44,617 nt of DNA from an uncultured Sulfolobales archaeon (GTDB lineage: Archaea; Thermoproteota; Thermoprotei_A; Sulfolobales; Acidilobaceae). A program made the translations under genes and the position numbers. Below are positions 32,636 through 40,981 of the stretch, one piece after another (positions within the stretch are counted from its first letter, which is position 1; each line of letters starts with the position of its first letter). The stretch covers positions 1-44,617 of the forward strand of contig CAKZTZ010000009.1 of assembly GCA_937921695.1 (NCBI GenBank), given 5' to 3'. The notes under the pieces were generated by a model. It did not search any database. It was not told where the DNA came from and was given only the letters and a program-made list of their open reading frames with translations.

Positions 32636-33427
32636 TTAATCTTTTAAGCTTGCATAGAGCTCTGTAAGGTTTCTGACTACTAGCACCTTCTTAGATCTGA
32701 GAATTTCAACCTCCTGAGGGCTCATTGTTGAAGCTATCCCTGTTAGGACGAGGACGGGCTTAGCCCCCGCTTTAAGAGCCATTTCCACATCTGTATCAAC
32801 CCTATCCCCTATGACGATAGTGTCGTTAACACTCACATTATACCCTTTGAGGGCTACCTCTAATATCCATGGGTTTGGCTTACCAGCTATGAAGTCCGGG
32901 TCTCTCCCTGAGGCTGCTTTTAGAGCTTCAACTATTGATCCCGCTCCCGGTATTGGCCCTTCTTCTGTGGGTAGGATGTTGTCTGTGTTTGTTGCTATGA
33001 AGGGGGCCCCCTTTGATAGGGCTTTTAGGGCTTCAACTAGCTTGTCATAGCATAGTCTCCTGTCTAGCCCTACTATTAGGGCTTCGGCTTCAGATCCTCT
33101 GCTCACTATTTCATGTCCTTCTATTATAAGTTCTTCTACTAGCCCTTCTTCCCCTATGGTGTAGACTTTTAGTTTTCCATAGCTCTCCCTAGCCCATAGT
33201 GAAGCTGCTCTCCCGCTTGTTGTAACATTGTCTGGAGACGTTTTAACGCCTAGGGTTTCAAGTCTCCTGGCATAGTGGATTCTAGGGGATGTAGAGTTGT
33301 TCGTTATGAAGTGTAGTTTGAAACCTTCCTCTTGTAGCTTTTTCAAGGCTTCCACGTTCTCCTTTATAGGTTTAGCTCCGAGCCAGACGACACCGTCGAG
33401 ATCCACTATTAAAAGCTTAGGTTTCAA
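32636..33427 (-). CDS. HAD-superfamily IIA phosphatase (NagD/PGP-like)
   Basis: 263 residues. Motif I is IVDLDGVVWLG with the nucleophile Asp and the second catalytic Asp; motif II is FITNNSTS; the cap domain lies between; motif III/IV is AGKPNP...IVIGDRVDTDVEMALKAG. This class dephosphorylates small metabolites such as phosphoglycolate, glycerol phosphate or nucleotides; the substrate is not predictable. It overlaps the end of the AlaRS gene by 4 bases (ATGA), so it is translated with it. A link between alanyl-tRNA synthesis and this phosphatase is unknown. Confidence 0.9.
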   Translation of the reverse strand: MKPKLLIVDLDGVVWLGAKPIKENVEALKKLQEEGFKLHFITNNSTSPRIHYARRLETLGVKTSPDNVTTSGRAASLWARESYGKLKVYTIGEEGLVEELIIEGHEIVSRGSEAEALIVGLDRRLCYDKLVEALKALSKGAPFIATNTDNILPTEEGPIPGAGSIVEALKAASGRDPDFIAGKPNPWILEVALKGYNVSVNDTIVIGDRVDTDVEMALKAGAKPVLVLTGIASTMSPQEVEILRSKKVLVVRNLTELYASLKD

Positions 33428-36174
33428 GGCCCGCTCCCGAGGAGTTCCTCTAGGGCTTCAGCTAGCTCTCCTGGCTCCAGCTTTCTAGGAGTCTTGAAGC
33501 TTCCATAACTCTTAGACCCCCCACCTTTACCTTCAAACCTCCCTGCTAGGAGCCTCGCTAGCGCGCCTATATTGTGGAGTTCTGAAGCTTTAGCCCCTCC
33601 CGCGATCTCTACAGTGGAGCCTTCAGCTTCCCTCATTATTACCGCTACTATAGCCCTCTCTTCAGAGCTTGTGAGTTTCCTGAGCATCTCTTGTACAGCT
33701 TCCCTGCTCTTCTCGGGGCTCCCTGTTACTAGGAGTTTCACCCCCCCTACTTCTGGGGCTCCTCTAAGTTTCTCCTCTAGAGACTCTATGAGGAGCTCTC
33801 TATAGGCTTTAACAGTGTCTCCTAGGGCTTTAAAGCTTTCCATTAAAGATTTAACTCTATCCTCTTCGCGCCCCCTACTAGCGCCTATGAGGTCCGCTAT
33901 CCTAGCTAGCCTCCCTTCAAGCTCGCTTGCCACCTCTGCAGCCCTGGAGCCTGCGACGTACTCGATCCTAACAACGCCATCTTGTATCCTCTCCACGTTA
34001 ACTATTTTAATCCCCCCAATCTCTCCAGTGTTAGTTACGTGCGTCCCCCCGCAAGCCTCTGTATCCCAGCCTTCAATGTCTAAAACCCTTATGACCCTAG
34101 ACATTGGAACTCCCCCTTGGAAGAGTGTCAGGCCATATTTAGTTTCCGCCTCATTCCTGTCTATAAGCATGTTTCTAACAGGCCTCCTATCATCTACTAT
34201 GGAGTTGGCTAAAGCCTCTATCTTAGCAACCTCCTCCATAGTCAAAGGCTTATGGTGGGTTATGTCTAGCCGCCCCTTAAACTCTGTCTTCTCAGCCCCA
34301 GCCTGCCACACGTGTGGACCTAAGACTCTCCTAGCAGCCCCGAGAATCACGTGTGTGGCCGTGTGATGCCTCATTATCCTAAACCTTCTAGCCCAGTCTA
34401 TCAGCCCCCTAACGACCTCCCCGGGCTCGGAGATTAGAGGGGTCTCTAACACGTGGATTATAACGTCGTCCACGTTGAAGACGTCTACAACTCTATACTC
34501 TCTACCTCCAACTATGAGGACACCAACATCATGGATCTGGCCTCCACCAGTGGGGTAGAATGCTGTAGCTTCTAGGATCACATATCTCCCGTTAACCCCC
34601 AGGATCCTAGACTCGAAAGACCTAATGTATGGGTCTTCATAGTATAGTTTCCTCGTAGGCTTGAATTTAGAGGCCCACTCAGCTACAAATGTTATAGTGC
34701 CTTCAGCCTCACCATAGCCTTTAATCCTCGGAGGGCTCCTGTGCATAGAGGCTACTATAGAGTAGAACTTGGGGGGCACTTCAACTCTAACCCCGGCTTT
34801 TGAAGCTATCTCAGCTACAAGCTCGGGCGGGGCCCCCATACTATCATAGTATTTTACAAGATCGTTGACAGTGAGGCTGGAGCCCCTCTTTAACTCCCTC
34901 TCTAAAGCCCTCCTAGCCCTTTCCATAGTTTCCTTGAATCTAGACTCTTCAATGTCTACAGCCTCCAGCACGTAGCCCCTATTCTCGGAGATCTGCGGGA
35001 AGTCTCCACTCCAATATTTAACTTGCATGTCAACAAGGTCCACTAGCTTAGCATTAGACTTTAGAAGCGTTAAGAGCCTTAAAGCCCTCCTAGCAACGAG
35101 CCTTGCGAGATAGCCTTCTCCAGAGTTACTAGGCACTATGCCGTCGGCGAGCATTAATGCTAGCGTTTTAGTGTGGTCTAGGAGGCCGTAGAGTCTAGCC
35201 TCATCAACCAGGATCCTCCTAGCATCTTCGAAGCTTACCCCTGAAAGTTCTGAGACCCTCCTATAATAATCCTCCACGCTCCCCGGCTCGTCTGGGTCTA
35301 GTTTGCCTGCAGCTTTAAACGCTGCCCATAATAGTGTTCTCTCAGGCTTCTCCAAGCCTATAGAGTCTCTAAACTTATCCACTAGATCCCCGTAGATCGC
35401 GTGGAAAGCCGTCGGGGTCTTCTGGCTGAACCACGCTATCCTCTCAACCCCATATCCTGTATCCACTATCCTGAGAGGTATCTCCTCATAGCCCCCGTTT
35501 AGAGTCTTATACGACATGAAGACTAGGGTTGCAAGCTCTAAGCCCCCTACTGCTACTTCGAAGCACGGCCCCGCATTGCCTCCCCCCTCCCACCACGCCT
35601 CTTTGAATACTATGAGCTCTCCAGGTATTCCTAGCTCCTTTGTGAAGAACTCGTACGCATACCTTACAGTCTCGTCTTTCCAGTAAATATACTTGTCCGG
35701 GTAGTTGAAAGCGTGGTGGGCCGCCATCTCAAAACTCGTGAGGTGCCTCCCAATAGTTAACCCCACATTATCAATATCTTCGAGCCTTATACTAGGCTGG
35801 CTGATGACTAGGGGGTTCGCAGGCGGGGGCACTATGCCGTTAGTTACGTGAGGCTGGAACACAACTATACTAGCAATAGTTAAATATAGATCCTCCCTCC
35901 ACCTAGCAACTACAGGCCTAGGAGGCACATATTCATGCCCCCTCTTCAGGAAGAAGTCTATGAAAACCCTCCTAGCTTCTGAGACATTCAACCCACTCCT
36001 AGACTTTACACTATCAAACCAGTAGTCGACACATGGAACATCCTGGGGTTCAACGAAATCCGGGTTCAAAGTCCAATAATACTCTCTACACTTCTCACCT
36101 ACACGCCTCGAGAAACCTGTTTCTTTAAAGAATGGAACTTCGTATTCACTAGGCTTAGCTTGCACCCTAAGCAC
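33424..36174 (-). CDS. alaS: Alanyl-tRNA synthetase, archaeal type
   Basis: 916 residues from GTG 36174. The N-terminal class II core carries FFKETGFSRR and YYWTLNPDFVEPQDVPC, then GYEEIPLRIVDTGYGVERIA (motif 3 region). The middle tRNA-recognition domain is followed by the editing domain with HHTATHVIL and CGGTHVTNTGEIGG, which supply the zinc and deacylation residues. The C-Ala domain holds the Gly-rich GGGSKSYGSFKTPRK near the end. The opening domain and length are typical of archaea. It recognises the G3-U70 pair seen in the tRNA-Ala of this window. It is coupled to the HAD phosphatase gene and downstream of the L12 gene. Confidence 0.97.
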   Translation of the reverse strand: MLRVQAKPSEYEVPFFKETGFSRRVGEKCREYYWTLNPDFVEPQDVPCVDYWFDSVKSRSGLNVSEARRVFIDFFLKRGHEYVPPRPVVARWREDLYLTIASIVVFQPHVTNGIVPPPANPLVISQPSIRLEDIDNVGLTIGRHLTSFEMAAHHAFNYPDKYIYWKDETVRYAYEFFTKELGIPGELIVFKEAWWEGGGNAGPCFEVAVGGLELATLVFMSYKTLNGGYEEIPLRIVDTGYGVERIAWFSQKTPTAFHAIYGDLVDKFRDSIGLEKPERTLLWAAFKAAGKLDPDEPGSVEDYYRRVSELSGVSFEDARRILVDEARLYGLLDHTKTLALMLADGIVPSNSGEGYLARLVARRALRLLTLLKSNAKLVDLVDMQVKYWSGDFPQISENRGYVLEAVDIEESRFKETMERARRALERELKRGSSLTVNDLVKYYDSMGAPPELVAEIASKAGVRVEVPPKFYSIVASMHRSPPRIKGYGEAEGTITFVAEWASKFKPTRKLYYEDPYIRSFESRILGVNGRYVILEATAFYPTGGGQIHDVGVLIVGGREYRVVDVFNVDDVIIHVLETPLISEPGEVVRGLIDWARRFRIMRHHTATHVILGAARRVLGPHVWQAGAEKTEFKGRLDITHHKPLTMEEVAKIEALANSIVDDRRPVRNMLIDRNEAETKYGLTLFQGGVPMSRVIRVLDIEGWDTEACGGTHVTNTGEIGGIKIVNVERIQDGVVRIEYVAGSRAAEVASELEGRLARIADLIGASRGREEDRVKSLMESFKALGDTVKAYRELLIESLEEKLRGAPEVGGVKLLVTGSPEKSREAVQEMLRKLTSSEERAIVAVIMREAEGSTVEIAGGAKASELHNIGALARLLAGRFEGKGGGSKSYGSFKTPRKLEPGELAEALEELLGSGP

Positions 36175-36230
36175 CTAAAATTTTTGAATGGCATTCTAGG
36201 CTTAAAATGTGTAATGTTAGACAGTTACTC

Positions 36231-36566
36231 CTAGAACCCGAATAGGCTTTCTAGGCCGCTAGATATATCTACTTCCTCCTTCTTCTCCTCTTCCTTCTTC
36301 TCCTCCTCAGCCGGGGCTTGGCCCGCCGCTGCTGGAGCAGCCGCTGGGGCCGCTGCTGGAGCAGCTACAGGGGCTGCTATTGCTTGCCTCATAACATCTT
36401 CTATGTTAATCTCTGAGAGGCTAGCTACCAGCATTTTAACCCTAACACTATCTACTTGAATGCCTATAGACTCTAATACTTTCGAGAGGCTCTCCTCCGT
36501 TATGGGCTTCCCGGCGAAATACAGGGCTAAGGCGGCGTGCACGTACGCTTTAGCCTCCTGAGGCAT
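36231..36566 (-). CDS. rpl12: Ribosomal stalk protein P1 (L12, archaeal)
   Basis: 111 residues. A helical N-terminal dimerisation domain (AKAYVHAALALYFAGKPITE) is followed by the Ala/Pro hinge (IAAPVAAPAAAPAAAPAAAG) and a charged tail ending EEKKEEVDISSGLESLFGF, which recruits elongation factors. Dimers bind the C-terminal half of L10. The last 77 bases including the second and third bases of the stop are identical to those of the L10 gene. It is the last gene of the L11-L1-L10-L12 operon. Confidence 0.97.
   Translation of the reverse strand: MPQEAKAYVHAALALYFAGKPITEESLSKVLESIGIQVDSVRVKMLVASLSEINIEDVMRQAIAAPVAAPAAAPAAAPAAAGQAPAEEEKKEEEKKEEVDISSGLESLFGF
36232..36308 (-). repeat. 77-bp direct repeat, copy in the L12 gene
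   Basis: Identical base for base to 36622-36698; it covers the codons of the shared acidic stalk tail plus part of the stop. Identity ends at the AG/GA swap before CCGGGGC. Confidence 0.9.
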
Positions 36567-36620
36567 ACTCTTCCACCCTTTAAGCTTGGGGTTTAAGTTG
36601 AACCTTATAAGGTTAAATGC

Positions 36621-37634
36621 TTAGAACCCGAATAGGCTTTCTAGGCCGCTAGATATATCTACTTCCTCCTTCTTCTCCTCTTCCTTCTTCTCCTCCTCGA
36701 CCGGGGCAGCTGCGGGAGCTGGTGTGGCGGCTGCTTTTTCAGGCCTAGCTATTGGCTCTAAGCCCAGTTCTCTAGCTTTATCTCCTAGAGCTATTTCTAT
36801 TAGGAGTTCTTCTGCTAGGGCTCTCCTTATAGAAGCTTCTATTAGCCCGGGCAACGGTATTGCCAGGTTCTCTGCTAGCGTTTCCGCTAGTCTCTCAGCT
36901 TTAATTATAGCTAGCTGTAGGGCTTCCGGCACTTCTAGGTCTATTATTTCCACTGATAACCTGAGGGCTTCCCCTAAAGCCTCCCCCAAGTCTCTCTTCA
37001 CAGCTTCCAGGTCTAGTTTCAAGTTTTCTCTAGGGATTACGACTCCATTATCGTAGACTGCTAGGGGTTCGAGCCATACTTCGAAAGGTTTAATGTTTAG
37101 TTTCAATAGTAGGCTGGCGAGCTCGGGGCTTATTACTGTTCCAGGCTTAGCTATTACTGTGGCCTTCCTAATATATACTTTGCCCTCCCTAACTTCATAT
37201 GGTATTTTAAACTTGCCGAGCACTCCAAGCATGGGCCCCGGGGTTATTTCTGTTTTACCTTCAGGGACTATAATTTCCTTATCCACAACCTGCCCCGGCT
37301 TAGCCTCGATAGGTATTTTAGAGGATTCGAGGAGCTTGTAGAGTTTGAAGGGGTTCATATCCGAGAACATTAGCATTACCGTGCCCCTCAAGTAAGGCTC
37401 TATATTAGAAGTTTCTATGCCAAGCTCCTCCAAAGCTTTAATCACCAGGGTTTTCTTAGCTACTTTAAACTTAACCTCCCCCCTAAGGTTCCTCCTTATT
37501 ATCTGGAGCTGGGCTGTCGGCATTCCAGTTAAATCAGCTATTCCAACCACAGAGTGGTCTGTGAAAAGCTTCTTAAGCTCCCTTACAGCCTCCGTTTTCC
37601 ACGGTTGTATCTTAGCCCTCCTAGCTGCTAGCAT
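36621..37634 (-). CDS. rpl10: Ribosomal stalk base protein P0 (L10, archaeal)
   Basis: 337 residues. The N-terminal rRNA-binding domain (VRELKKLFTDHSVVGIADLT; MPTAQLQIIRRNLRGEVKFK) is followed by the archaeal/eukaryal insertion domain. Helical spine segments for L12 dimers come next (EALQLAIIKAERLAETLAEN; GLIEASIRRALAEELLIEIA), then a hinge and the same acidic tail as L12. It forms the base of the GTPase-associated stalk. It starts five bases after the L1 stop. Confidence 0.97.
   Translation of the reverse strand: MLAARRAKIQPWKTEAVRELKKLFTDHSVVGIADLTGMPTAQLQIIRRNLRGEVKFKVAKKTLVIKALEELGIETSNIEPYLRGTVMLMFSDMNPFKLYKLLESSKIPIEAKPGQVVDKEIIVPEGKTEITPGPMLGVLGKFKIPYEVREGKVYIRKATVIAKPGTVISPELASLLLKLNIKPFEVWLEPLAVYDNGVVIPRENLKLDLEAVKRDLGEALGEALRLSVEIIDLEVPEALQLAIIKAERLAETLAENLAIPLPGLIEASIRRALAEELLIEIALGDKARELGLEPIARPEKAAATPAPAAAPVEEEKKEEEKKEEVDISSGLESLFGF
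36622..36698 (-). repeat. 77-bp direct repeat, copy in the L10 gene
   Basis: Identical to 36232-36308 without any silent change, 390 bp apart. Protein-level identity of the stalk tails is usual, but identity at all third codon positions points to recent gene conversion or duplication. Confidence 0.9.
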
Positions 37635-37639
37635 TTAGA

Positions 37640-38293
37640 TCACCCCGTCTTCAAGCTTAAGGGTGGGGACATTGTTTTCTTGAAGTACACGCTTTTAACC
37701 TTGTGGAGGCCTATTTTAGACTCTATAAGGTCTAGGACGGCCTTAGCGTTCTCAACTATCTCCTCAACTTTCATATCATCGGAGCCGACCCTGCAAGCAG
37801 TCTGAGGCTGGTTTCTTATCCTAACCCATACAGCTTTCCTATATTTCTCAACAATCTCCGCTATGTTAGCGTTTGGAGGCACAGCTATCGGAGCTTTACC
37901 CCTAGGGCCTAGAGCTGGCCCCAAGACTTTACCAGCAACCCCCATAATGTCAGCCCTCACTAGAACCCAGTCACACCTCCTAGCCAGCTTCTTAGCCCCC
38001 TTCTTATCAAGAGCCTGTATATCCTGCCTCGAGTAAGCATCAACACCCAGCTTCCTAGCTTCGAGAAGCATGTCCCCCTCAGCTATAACGCATACCCTAA
38101 CATTCTTCCCGGGACCGTGGGGTAGAAACACTACCTCCCTAAGCTTCGCCTCCGGAGACTTTAAATCAAGCCCTGTAAATGCGATTACAACCTCCACTCC
38201 CTGCTTAAACCTCCTAGGCTTCCCCACACTCAAACAGCCTTTAACCGCTTCAGCCAAGAGCTCCTCGCTGAACGGCACAGATAAACCCCCCAC
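37640..38293 (-). CDS. rpl1: Large ribosomal subunit protein uL1
   Basis: 217 residues from GTG 38293. The fold is seen in RRFKQGVEVVIAFTGLDLKS, VVFLPHGPGKNVRVCVIAEG, the GKVLGPALGPRGKAPIAVPP rRNA-binding loop and IRNQPQTACRVGSDDMKVEE. L1 binds 23S rRNA at the exit-site stalk and in archaea can repress its own operon by binding its mRNA. It lies 28 bases after the L11 stop and 5 bases before the L10 start. Confidence 0.97.
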   Translation of the reverse strand: MGGLSVPFSEELLAEAVKGCLSVGKPRRFKQGVEVVIAFTGLDLKSPEAKLREVVFLPHGPGKNVRVCVIAEGDMLLEARKLGVDAYSRQDIQALDKKGAKKLARRCDWVLVRADIMGVAGKVLGPALGPRGKAPIAVPPNANIAEIVEKYRKAVWVRIRNQPQTACRVGSDDMKVEEIVENAKAVLDLIESKIGLHKVKSVYFKKTMSPPLSLKTG

Positions 38294-38321
38294 TAGGGCA
38301 TGTTTTTAAGCCTAAAAGGCT

Positions 38322-38630
38322 TTAAGCACTAGACCAGGACCCCTCATATCTTGCAAGAACCTCATCATATACCCCCTTATCAACCTCTCCTATAACCACT
38401 TTAGGGTCTTTACCGTCAACTGTTACCCCAATACTCCTAGCAGAGCTTAGTATCATTTTAACTGCTGCCTTGAGACTCTTAGCTTGAAGGTCGGGCTTCT
38501 TCTCTATAGCTATCTCCACTATTTTCTCGAAGGGCAAGTCGCCTATCTTCTTATGAGCTGGGTCCCCGCTCGGCTCCTCCGCTTTCACAGCCTTGAGTAG
38601 CAACTCTGTAGTTGTAGGTTTAATCCTCAA
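38322..38630 (-). CDS. rpl11: Ribosomal protein uL11, C-terminal domain only
   Basis: 102 residues from TTG 38630, against about 160-170 for archaeal L11. What is present is the C-terminal rRNA-binding domain: [40 protein letters not shown] and [19 protein letters not shown], plus the normal archaeal tail. The Pro-rich N-terminal domain (the GPPLGP region that contacts translation factors) is absent: a TAG lies two codons upstream in frame and the CBS gene follows. GGGGGTG seven bases before the TTG is a good ribosome binding site, so the short form appears to be the made product. Its position in the L11-L1-L10-L12 operon confirms identity. Confidence 0.88.
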   Translation of the reverse strand: MRIKPTTTELLLKAVKAEEPSGDPAHKKIGDLPFEKIVEIAIEKKPDLQAKSLKAAVKMILSSARSIGVTVDGKDPKVVIGEVDKGVYDEVLARYEGSWSSA

Positions 38631-38695
38631 AATCTAACACCCCCAGAAAGGGGTTGAGGAGTGCTTGGAGCCTTTAAGCTTACTTCAAACCTTTA

Positions 38696-39157
38696 TTATA
38701 GGGTTCTCTGGCCCCCCTCACTCTCTCTTTTAAGAGTATATACTAGTGACATATAGTGGGGGGCTATTTTAAGTATGTCCCTCTTAGATAGCATGCCTAT
38801 AGGCTTGAAAGTTTTAGGATCTAAAACTGGGAGGTGCCCTATACCCTTCAACCCCATGAGCCTAGCAGCCTCCTCCAGGGGGGTGTCTGAGAGCACGTAG
38901 TATGGGTTCCTACTCATTATATCCCCTATCCTTATATTGTCCGGGTTCAACCCTTTGGCCACCACATGTTTCATTATATCAGTCCTAGTCACTATGCCCA
39001 TAAGCCTCCCCGCATCATCTATAACAACTACGCTCCCCACGTTCTTCTCAACCATTATAGCCGCAGTTTCCCTCACTGTATGAAATGGGTACACGTATAT
39101 CAGAGGGGTGCTCATCACATCTCTTACTAGTACTTCGCTACTAACCTCTTCGCTCAT
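38696..39157 (-). CDS. CBS-domain pair protein
   Basis: 153 residues with two tandem CBS motifs: VRDVMSTPLIYVYPFHTVRE then GRLMGIVTRTDIMKHVV (about 10-70), and IGDIMSRNPYYVLSDTPLEE then FKPIGMLSKRDILKIAP (about 75-135). Such stand-alone pairs bind adenosine nucleotides or SAM and act as sensors. It is in the same direction as the L11 operon, 65 bases upstream of it, and may be co-transcribed. The target is unknown. Confidence 0.9.
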   Translation of the reverse strand: MSEEVSSEVLVRDVMSTPLIYVYPFHTVRETAAIMVEKNVGSVVVIDDAGRLMGIVTRTDIMKHVVAKGLNPDNIRIGDIMSRNPYYVLSDTPLEEAARLMGLKGIGHLPVLDPKTFKPIGMLSKRDILKIAPHYMSLVYTLKRESEGGQRTL

Positions 39158-39231
39158 CTCTTAACCTCCTTGTGGTTTCCGTTTAACTCAGACATTAAAT
39201 AATTTACTATTTATGGGGTGGCGTGTAAGCT

Positions 39232-40917
39232 TTAAAGCCTGGCGAGGAATATTCTCTCCCCAAGTTTGGGCTCTAATTTTAAACCATCGACAGCGTAATC
39301 CTCGGGTATTACTGCGCAGTCTACATAGTTTTGCCTTAAAAGTATTCTAGCTGTTTCAGCCCTATTAACAGTTATTGTTTCAACACTCTCCTCGAAGGCT
39401 TCAAGTTTAATGTAGGGCTTATAGACTGCCGTCCTGCGGCAATCTCCCCCTTTAGAGGCTATAACGACCCTTCTAGTAGCCTCTTCTAGCACTTCTCCAA
39501 CAGGCCCACCTACTTGGAGGCTTGAAAATACTGCTAAGACCCCGGAGTTTTCGAGTTCTCTCAAGATTTCTAGGGGGTTATCAGTGGTGAGGCTAACTAC
39601 TCTCGAGCCTGTTTTCCCGAAGTCTATGAGTTTTGTGTCTATGAGTGATACTATTGTAGGGTCGGGGCTCCTATATATCCTCAGTTTGACAGTGTATCCT
39701 CTCGGGGCTTCCTCCAGCCCCTCGAGTTCTGTCTCAGAATCTGCTTTAGGCAGGCTGGCTATCATGTAGCTCTCAACGGCCACGGGGACTGCTAGGAAGC
39801 CTCCCTTACCCCTTACAAGGGCAGCCGGCATTTTGAGCCTCCTCTTAGGATCTAGTTTGACTGGGGCTGCGAGCCTAGCTTCTACAACCTCGTATCCTCT
39901 AGGGGTTGAGGGGAGGCCTAGCTTGTCTAGTAAGGGTATTATGAAGGACTCTGTAACGTTAACCGCAGCCCTCGGGTTTCCCGAGAGAGCTATAATTAGG
40001 GAGCCTCCTAGGATCCCCACTTTAGTAGGCTTCCCCGGCTTTACTTTCAACCCCCTTACAACTATGCTCCCCCTAGACTCTATGACCTTGTAAGTATAGT
40101 CCTCAGCCCCTACGCTCGTGCCTCCACACGTTACTACGATATCGGCGGCCTCAGCAGCCTTGTAGAGGGCTTCAGCTAGAGGCTCGAAGCCATCCCCAAC
40201 TATGCCCATATCTATAACGTCATAGCCTTCAAGCTTAAACCTCGATATTACATAGGACCTGCTCGACTCATAAACATCCCCGGGCCTAAGGGGCTCCCCA
40301 GGCTCTACAAGCTCCCTCCCCACAGCTAACACTGCCACTTTAACCCTCCTAGAAGCTTTAACCCTCCTATAGCCTAGGGATGCGAGGGCTGCGGCAACCT
40401 CAGGGTAGGCCTTAGAACCCCTATGCACAACCAAGTCCCCCTCAGCTATATCGCTCGCCGGCATAGCAAGGCCTTCCCCAATCTTCGGGGCTCTCCTGGC
40501 TATAACATAGTCTCCATATTTCTCACTATCCTCTACAGGGATAATAGCATTAGCCCCAATAGGGACTCTAGCGCCTGTGTCAACGTAGAAGCATTCTCCA
40601 AAGCCTATAGAAGCCTCCACATCAAGCCCTATCCTAGAGTATCCTTTAACCCTAAACCTTAAAGGAGACCCTGGAGTATGAGGCCCCACTCTTACAGCGT
40701 AGCCGTCCAGGGTAGACTTTAGAGTTGGCGGGAGCGACATCGGAGCCTTTAAAGGCTCACCTATAAGCCTCCCAGTTAAGTCCCTCACGTCAACCTCCCG
40801 AACTTCCCCTAGTATCCTCTCAACCATAGCATGGCCCAATGCCTCTCGAACTTTCTCAATAGCCTCTTCAGGATATAGGAGTATCACTGCCTCTCTCCAA
40901 GCTACAGGGCTTTTCAC
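39232..40917 (-). CDS. moeA: Molybdopterin molybdenumtransferase MoeA with extra C-terminal domain
   Basis: 561 residues; ordinary MoeA is about 400. The MoeA core has STLDGYAVR, YVDTGARVPIGANAIIPVED, the MogA-like GGTSVGAEDYTYKVIESRG motif with KVKPGKPTKVG, and SGNPRAAVNV. It inserts molybdate or tungstate into adenylylated molybdopterin. Beyond about residue 415, a region including SLIDTKLIDFGKTGSRVVSL and YVDCAVIPEDYAVDGLKL resembles a shortened periplasmic-binding/LysR-substrate-like domain that is fused to some archaeal MoeA. It is divergent from tatC across a 64-base gap. Tat often exports molybdo/tungsto-enzymes, so the pairing is sensible. Confidence 0.92.
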   Translation of the reverse strand: MKSPVAWREAVILLYPEEAIEKVREALGHAMVERILGEVREVDVRDLTGRLIGEPLKAPMSLPPTLKSTLDGYAVRVGPHTPGSPLRFRVKGYSRIGLDVEASIGFGECFYVDTGARVPIGANAIIPVEDSEKYGDYVIARRAPKIGEGLAMPASDIAEGDLVVHRGSKAYPEVAAALASLGYRRVKASRRVKVAVLAVGRELVEPGEPLRPGDVYESSRSYVISRFKLEGYDVIDMGIVGDGFEPLAEALYKAAEAADIVVTCGGTSVGAEDYTYKVIESRGSIVVRGLKVKPGKPTKVGILGGSLIIALSGNPRAAVNVTESFIIPLLDKLGLPSTPRGYEVVEARLAAPVKLDPKRRLKMPAALVRGKGGFLAVPVAVESYMIASLPKADSETELEGLEEAPRGYTVKLRIYRSPDPTIVSLIDTKLIDFGKTGSRVVSLTTDNPLEILRELENSGVLAVFSSLQVGGPVGEVLEEATRRVVIASKGGDCRRTAVYKPYIKLEAFEESVETITVNRAETARILLRQNYVDCAVIPEDYAVDGLKLEPKLGERIFLARL

Positions 40918-40981
40918 ATGCTTTTATACGCTAATATTAACCTGCACTATAACTAACGTTAAATGTGGGGGCTTCCAGGGG

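Noticed and set aside
33815-34366. 183-residue forward frame inside alaS
   Set aside because: Antisense shadow of a highly conserved synthetase gene; Ser/Leu/Thr-rich.
37060-37085. GGGGTTCGAGCC as a tRNA T arm
   Set aside because: It lies inside the L10 coding frame and has no tRNA cloverleaf partners.
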